Below are positions 4,759-8,452 of a DNA stretch of 8,452 nt, one piece after another. The position numbers and the translations under genes were made by a program. The stretch is from positions 1 to 8,452 of the forward strand of contig JAGQGA010000054.1 of the NCBI GenBank assembly GCA_020432595.1, read 5' to 3'. Each line of letters opens with the position of its first letter. The stretch's first letter is position 1. The notes beneath the pieces were generated by a model. The model was given only the letters and a program-made list of their open reading frames with translations, ran no database searches and had not been told where the DNA came from. The DNA comes from Anaerolineales bacterium. Lineage in GTDB: Bacteria > Chloroflexota > Anaerolineae > Promineifilales > Promineifilaceae.

Positions 4759-5986
4759 GGCAGGGGAGGTGAGAAAGGGAGAGGGGGGAAAACGGCCGTT
4801 GCGCATCCTCATGATCGCCCCCACCTCCTTCTTTAGCGACTACGGCGGCCACATCCGCATTCTTGAAGAAACCCGAACTCTGCTGGCAATGGGGCATCAG
4901 GTGCGAATCGTTACCTATTATAAAGGAAGCAACCTCCCCGGTCTCGACATTCGCCGCACCCCACCCTTGCCCTGGCACACCGAATACGAAGTTGGCTCCT
5001 CCCGCCACAAAATTGCTTTTGATGTCTATCTTTCCATCCAATCCCTCATCGAAGGGATACGCATGAGACCCGATGTGATTCACGGCCACATGGGGGAAGG
5101 GGCGCTGATTGGCGGCGTGTTATCCCGTCTGCTGCGCGTGCCGCTCGTTTTTGATTTTCAGGGATTGATGACGGCGGAAATGGTGGATCACAAATTTCTT
5201 GACCCCAACGGCCTTGTCTACCCCTGGATGTACCGCCTAGAGCGGTTTTTTTCCACCCGGCTGCCCCACGCCATTCTCACCAGCTCCCTTCGCGCCCGCC
5301 AAATTTTGCACAACGAATTTGCCATTCCCCTCAGCAAAATCCATCCCCTGCCCGATTGCGCCGACACTACCCGCTTTGACCCACAAACCATTTCCACGGA
5401 GGCGCAGCAAAAAATTCGGCAACGATACAACATCCCGGTGGATCGGGTTATCGTAGCCTACCTGGGGCTGCTTACCGATTATCAGGGTACGCCCCATCTC
5501 ATTGAGGCTGCTGCCCATTTCAAACAGCAGCAGGCCAATGTTCACTTCTTGGTCATGGGCTATCCTGATGTGGATCGCTACCAGGCGATGGCGGCCAAAC
5601 GGGGGGTGGGTGATATGATGACGTTTACGGGTAAGGTAGAGTACCGTGATGCCCCCACCTATTTGTCGCTGGGGGATATTGCCGTGGCTCCCAAGATGTC
5701 GTCAACCGAAGGCAGCGGCAAGCTATTGAATTATATGGCGCTGTGCCAGCCGGTGGTGGCGTATGAAACGCCGGTGCATCGAGAATATTTGGGGGATTTG
5801 GGAGTGTACGCGCCGGTGGGAGACATTGCGGCCTTTACGCGGGGGATCGAATGGCTGGTGGCAAATCCGCAGGAGCGGGCGCGGTTGGGGCGGCTTTTGC
5901 GCCAGCGGGCGTTGGAAAAGTACAGTTGGCGGGCGGCGGGGGAGAAAATTGTGCGGTTGTATGAGGAATTAACGGCCGTTTCATAA
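4751..5986 (+). CDS. Glycosyltransferase family 4 (GT-B fold)
   Basis: This 411-residue GT-B enzyme probably transfers a sugar from a nucleotide-sugar donor to a cell-surface glycan, lipid or small acceptor. Neither donor nor acceptor can be assigned. The N domain starts at PLRILMIAPTSFFSDYGGHIR (16-36, with the Gly-Gly acceptor loop) and contains DVIHGHMGEGA (108-118) and VFDFQGLM (133-140). The C domain holds VAYLGLLTDYQGTPHLIEA (235-253), FLVMGYP and the donor motif STEGSGKLLNYMA (318-330), with E320 and K324. The Glu usual before YMA is Asn327. No signal peptide or membrane helix is seen. The first 14 residues come from a polypurine tract (4771-4792) and look like a tail added before the fold. 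The ATG overlaps the TyrA-like stop by 8 nt, implying coupling. The sense strand is C-rich to about 5460 and G-rich after about 5560. Confidence 0.88.
   Translation: MSEAGEVRKGEGGKRPLRILMIAPTSFFSDYGGHIRILEETRTLLAMGHQVRIVTYYKGSNLPGLDIRRTPPLPWHTEYEVGSSRHKIAFDVYLSIQSLIEGIRMRPDVIHGHMGEGALIGGVLSRLLRVPLVFDFQGLMTAEMVDHKFLDPNGLVYPWMYRLERFFSTRLPHAILTSSLRARQILHNEFAIPLSKIHPLPDCADTTRFDPQTISTEAQQKIRQRYNIPVDRVIVAYLGLLTDYQGTPHLIEAAAHFKQQQANVHFLVMGYPDVDRYQAMAAKRGVGDMMTFTGKVEYRDAPTYLSLGDIAVAPKMSSTEGSGKLLNYMALCQPVVAYETPVHREYLGDLGVYAPVGDIAAFTRGIEWLVANPQERARLGRLLRQRALEKYSWRAAGEKIVRLYEELTAVS
4791..4800. repeat. AACGGCCGTT palindrome, copy 8
   Basis: It lies at codons 14-17 of the GT4 gene, directly before the first beta strand, and encodes Lys-Arg-Pro-Leu. 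Confidence 0.85.
5971..5980. repeat. AACGGCCGTT palindrome, copy 9
   Basis: It forms the last codons of the GT4 gene (Leu-Thr-Ala-Val-Ser-stop), ending 3 nt before the stop codon. Confidence 0.85.
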
Positions 5987-6015
5987 GATTCCCATAAAAT
6001 CTGTCATTCAATAGG

Positions 6016-6044
6016 TTGACACCTTGACTGTGTCCTCATATACT
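6016..6044 (+). promoter_or_regulatory. Near-consensus sigma70-type promoter of rpoB
   Basis: TTGACA (6016-6021) is separated by exactly 17 bp from TATACT (6039-6044). The -35 is perfect and the -10 matches at 5 of 6 positions. Transcription would start near 6051. A second TTGAC(T) at 6024-6029 forms an 8-bp direct repeat with the -35, but only 9 bp separate it from the -10, so it cannot serve this -10. The promoter begins 30 bp after the GT4 stop, which separates rpoB from the upstream genes. Confidence 0.8.
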
Positions 6045-6050
6045 ACAAGT

Positions 6051-6253
6051 TCGCGCATCATAGCGTGTTCTTACAACATGCTTTGGAGCCGCAGCGAATG
6101 TAACAAAGAAGTACCACAACGAGAAGGGGTGTAAACTGCTGTTGCACCCCTTGTTTGTGGTAGTTAATAAACAAAACAAACACTGTTGGCTAATAGTAGA
6201 TTTGTCTTGTTGGTGTAAGTAAGAGCTTAGAGTTAGGAGCAGGTGAGTAATAC
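6051..6253 (+). promoter_or_regulatory. Structured rpoB leader with two hairpins
   Basis: The leader predicted from the promoter is about 200 nt and lacks a credible ORF. Hairpin A pairs AGCGTGTT (6062-6069) with AACATGCT (6075-6082), 8 bp with one G-U and a 5-nt loop. Hairpin B (6112-6162) has an outer stem TACCACAA/TTGTGGTA, an asymmetric internal loop, and an inner stem of 11 bp (6124-6134 with 6142-6152, one G-U) built on AAGGGGTG/CACCCCTT, with a 7-nt loop ACTGCTG. No T-run follows hairpin B, so it is not a standard terminator. The rest is A-rich and ends in a ribosome-binding site, AGGTGA (6241-6246, 7 nt from the ATG). A second purine block AGGAG (6235-6239) lies further upstream. A role in autogenous control or message stability is inferred only. 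Confidence 0.55.
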
Positions 6254-8452
6254 ATGCCAAAAAGTATAATCAAAACATATGCTCAGACGACGCGCCCAAT
6301 GGATTTGCCAAGTTTGATTGATATTCAGCTTGACTCTTTTGAGCGGTTTACCAGTGAAGGGCTTGCCGAACTATTTGATGAAGTTTCCCCTATTGAGAGT
6401 TTTAACGGCGACCTCAAACTATATTTCCCTTCCAATCGCCCAGAAACCGAGGGGTTTGATCTCAAATACTGGTTTGGTGAACCAAAATACAGCGTGGAAG
6501 AGTGCGTTGAGCGTGACATGAGCTATGCGGCACCGCTTTATGTGAAGGCGATGCTTTACAGTGCGGATACCGACCAGCCGATTGTGCAGGATATTTTCGT
6601 TGGCGATTTTCCGCTGATGACGCCGGCCGGAACGTTTATCATCAACGGTACTGAGCGTGTTGTGGTGAGCCAGCTTATTCGTTCACCTGGTGCCTATTTT
6701 GAAATTGAGGAAGAGCGCGTGACCGGCAGGCCGCTTTCCATGGGCAAGCTCATCCCTGATCGAGGCGCGTGGATGGAGTTTGAAACGCGCAAGACCGATT
6801 ACCTCACCGTCAAATTTAACCGCAAGCGCACCGTGCCAGTGACCTTGTTCCTGCGGGCTATGGCGGCCGTTAATGACGGGCTAGACAATCCGCTTATTGT
6901 TGACGGTACTGATGAAGAGCTGTTGGCCTTGTTTGAAGATATTGATACCAACGGTGAGCATCTCTACATTCAGGGCAGTATTGAGCAAGAGCCGCTGTGG
7001 GACGTTGACAAACCCATTGCCGAGCAAGCTCTCATTGAATTTTACAAGCGGATGCGCCCTGGTGACCCGCCGACTTTAGAAAACGCCGTGCAATATTTGC
7101 ACGAACAGCTTTTTGACTCGCGCCGCTATGATTTAGCGCGAGTAGGGCGGTACAAGCTCAACAAGCGGCTAAATCTGCAAGATAGTGTGCCGTTAGAGCA
7201 TCGCACTATCACCCAGCACGACATTGTGCAGTTGGTGCGCCGGATGATTTTGATCAACAACGGCCAGGAAGGGGCGGATGATATTGACCATTTGGGCAAT
7301 CGCCGCATCAAGACGGTGGGCGAACTGCTACAAGCCAAGCTGCGCGTGGGGCTGCGCCGGATGGAGCGGGTGGTGCGTGAGCGTATGTCCATTCGTGAAA
7401 GCGAGAATGTGACCCCCATTGGCTTGATTAATATTCGCCCCGTGGTGGCTGCTATTCGGGAGTTCTTTGGCAGTTCGCAGTTGAGTCAGTTTATGGAGCA
7501 AGCCAATCCGTTGGCTGAATTGACCCACAAGCGCACGCTGTCGGCGTTGGGGCCGGGCGGTTTGCGCCGGGAGCGGGCGGGCTTTGAAGTGCGTGATGTG
7601 CACCACAGCCACTATGGCCGTATTTGCCCCATTGAAACACCGGAAGGACCAAACATTGGTCTTATCGGCCGTTTGGCAACCTATGGCCGCGTTAACAAAT
7701 ATGGCTTTGTTGAAACGCCATATCGCCGCGTGCGGAATACCATCGCTGGCAATAGTGACGAGTTGGTGGGGCATGATGCGTTCCGTAACGTGGTAGACCC
7801 CAACACGGGTGAAATTGTTGTGGCGGCCAATGAAACGATTACTGAAGCGCATGCGCAAGCGATTCGTGAGGCGGGGATTGATCAGGTCAGTGTTGTTCCC
7901 TATGTGACCGATGACGTGGTTTATATGTCGGCTGATGAGGAAGACCATTACACCATTGCCCAGGCAAATGCCCAATTGGATGCGCGTAACCAGTTTGTGG
8001 ATGCTCGTGTGTCTTCACGCCGTAACCAGAATTTCCGCTTTACTTCGGTGCAGCGGGTGGACTTTATGGACGTGGCACCACGCCAGATTGTGGGCGTGTC
8101 GGCGGCGTTGATTCCGTTTTTGTCGCATGATGATGCCAACCGGGCGCTGATGGGTTCCAACATGCAGCGGCAGGCTGTGCCATTGTTGCAACCACATGTG
8201 CCGATTGTTAGCACGGGGATGGAGCTTCAGGCAGCGTACAACTCTGGGCAGGTTGTGTTGAGCAAGGGTGAGGGTGAGGTTGTCAGTGTTACCGGTGACC
8301 AGATTATGGTGGTGAGCGAGAATGGGCCGCAGGTTTACAACTTGCGTAAATACAACCGCTCGAACCAAAGCACCTGTATTGACCAACGGCCGATTGTGGT
8401 GAAGGGGCAGCGGGTGGAAAAAGGCACCGTGTTGGCCGATAGCTCTTCAACT
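6254..8452 (+). CDS. rpoB: DNA-directed RNA polymerase subunit beta, N-terminal 733 codons
   Basis: This gene is open to the right edge. RpoB is the catalytic beta subunit of RNA polymerase. The protein starts MPKSIIKTYAQTTRPMDLPSLIDIQ, with the usual DLPxLIxIQLDSF opening. The protrusion and lobes follow: PLMTPAGTFIINGTERVVVS (116-135) and RSPGAYFE. The fork and rifamycin pocket begin at FFGSSQLSQFMEQ (404-416) and continue through THKRTLSALGPGG (424-436) and CPIETPEGPNIGLI. The flap side then runs to SHDDANRALMGSNMQRQAVP and beyond. The sequence stops before the GYNFEDAI region, so roughly 500 residues of a normal subunit are missing only because of the window edge. In the rifamycin pocket, Glu415 is at E. 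coli Asp516 and Thr428 at Arg529. His425 (526) and Ser430 (531) are conserved. The ATG at 6254 has AGGTGA 7 nt upstream and its own promoter. No rplJ/rplL lies upstream. Confidence 0.97.
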   Translation, partial: MPKSIIKTYAQTTRPMDLPSLIDIQLDSFERFTSEGLAELFDEVSPIESFNGDLKLYFPSNRPETEGFDLKYWFGEPKYSVEECVERDMSYAAPLYVKAMLYSADTDQPIVQDIFVGDFPLMTPAGTFIINGTERVVVSQLIRSPGAYFEIEEERVTGRPLSMGKLIPDRGAWMEFETRKTDYLTVKFNRKRTVPVTLFLRAMAAVNDGLDNPLIVDGTDEELLALFEDIDTNGEHLYIQGSIEQEPLWDVDKPIAEQALIEFYKRMRPGDPPTLENAVQYLHEQLFDSRRYDLARVGRYKLNKRLNLQDSVPLEHRTITQHDIVQLVRRMILINNGQEGADDIDHLGNRRIKTVGELLQAKLRVGLRRMERVVRERMSIRESENVTPIGLINIRPVVAAIREFFGSSQLSQFMEQANPLAELTHKRTLSALGPGGLRRERAGFEVRDVHHSHYGRICPIETPEGPNIGLIGRLATYGRVNKYGFVETPYRRVRNTIAGNSDELVGHDAFRNVVDPNTGEIVVAANETITEAHAQAIREAGIDQVSVVPYVTDDVVYMSADEEDHYTIAQANAQLDARNQFVDARVSSRRNQNFRFTSVQRVDFMDVAPRQIVGVSAALIPFLSHDDANRALMGSNMQRQAVPLLQPHVPIVSTGMELQAAYNSGQVVLSKGEGEVVSVTGDQIMVVSENGPQVYNLRKYNRSNQSTCIDQRPIVVKGQRVEKGTVLADSSST

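Noticed and set aside
4162..5089. Long minus-strand open frames of 220 and 231 codons
   Set aside because: They oppose the TyrA-like and GT4 genes, whose motifs are clear. The antisense products are low-complexity, Pro/His/Arg-rich or otherwise incoherent.
5986..6002. AGATT...AATCT hairpin as a terminator of the GT4 gene
   Set aside because: It is a 5-bp AT-rich stem with no T-run, well within chance.
6024..6029. TTGACT as an alternative -35 for rpoB
   Set aside because: Only 9 bp separate it from TATACT, and no other -10 lies at about 17 bp.
6112..6162. Hairpin B as a rho-independent terminator or an L10(L12) leader
   Set aside because: No U-run follows the stem, and rplJ/rplL, the genes controlled by the L10 leader, are not downstream.
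7328..7975. 215-codon open frame antisense to rpoB
   Set aside because: It lies fully inside an unmistakable rpoB reading frame and has no ribosome-binding site or recognisable motif.

Overview
The window looks like a stretch of bacterial chromosome from a member of the Chloroflexota, probably Anaerolineae-like. That placement is an inference from the style of the RpoB and accessory proteins and was not tested by a search. It is moderately GC-rich and gene-dense, and carries no tRNA, rRNA, insertion sequence or CRISPR array that I can see.

Layout. Positions 1-2352 run leftward, in transcription order: a YfcE/MJ0936-type metallophosphoesterase (2352-1627), a doubtful 44-residue ORF (1622-1488), a two-part hypothetical protein that reads like a PD-(D/E)XK nuclease fold joined to a PUA/EVE-like domain (1475-465), and the 5' part of coaBC (314 to the window edge). 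A divergent intergenic region (2353-2507) holds a hairpin built of 8-bp units, a pair of 7-bp direct repeats, and a -10 box placed so close to the next ATG that the transcript may be leaderless. Rightward from 2508 come a site-2-protease-like M50 membrane protease, an HD-domain protein 2 nt behind it, a heptamer-repeat hairpin with a T-run, a TyrA-like dehydrogenase that lacks expected catalytic residues, and a GT4 glycosyltransferase overlapping it by 8 nt. After 5986 lie a near-consensus sigma70-type promoter, a roughly 200-nt leader with two hairpins, and rpoB (6254 to the window edge, 733 codons present).

How the genes relate. The M50/HD pair and the TyrA-like/GT4 pair look translationally coupled, but the pairs share no obvious pathway. 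CoaBC (coenzyme A synthesis) and RpoB (transcription) are housekeeping genes. rpoB sits directly behind a glycosyltransferase with its own promoter, not behind rplJ-rplL.

The most striking signal is not a gene. The perfect 10-bp palindrome AACGGCCGTT occurs nine times between 409 and 5980, against a chance expectation of about 0.01 in the whole window, and never in perfect form in rpoB. Eight of the nine copies are inside genes and use only two of three possible reading frames. It resembles the HIP1 octamer of cyanobacteria in behaviour but not in sequence. Other points worth a second look are the two short-unit repeat hairpins, the structured rpoB leader, unusual rifamycin-pocket residues in RpoB, the nuclease-like gene, and an abrupt G/C strand-composition switch inside the GT4 gene.
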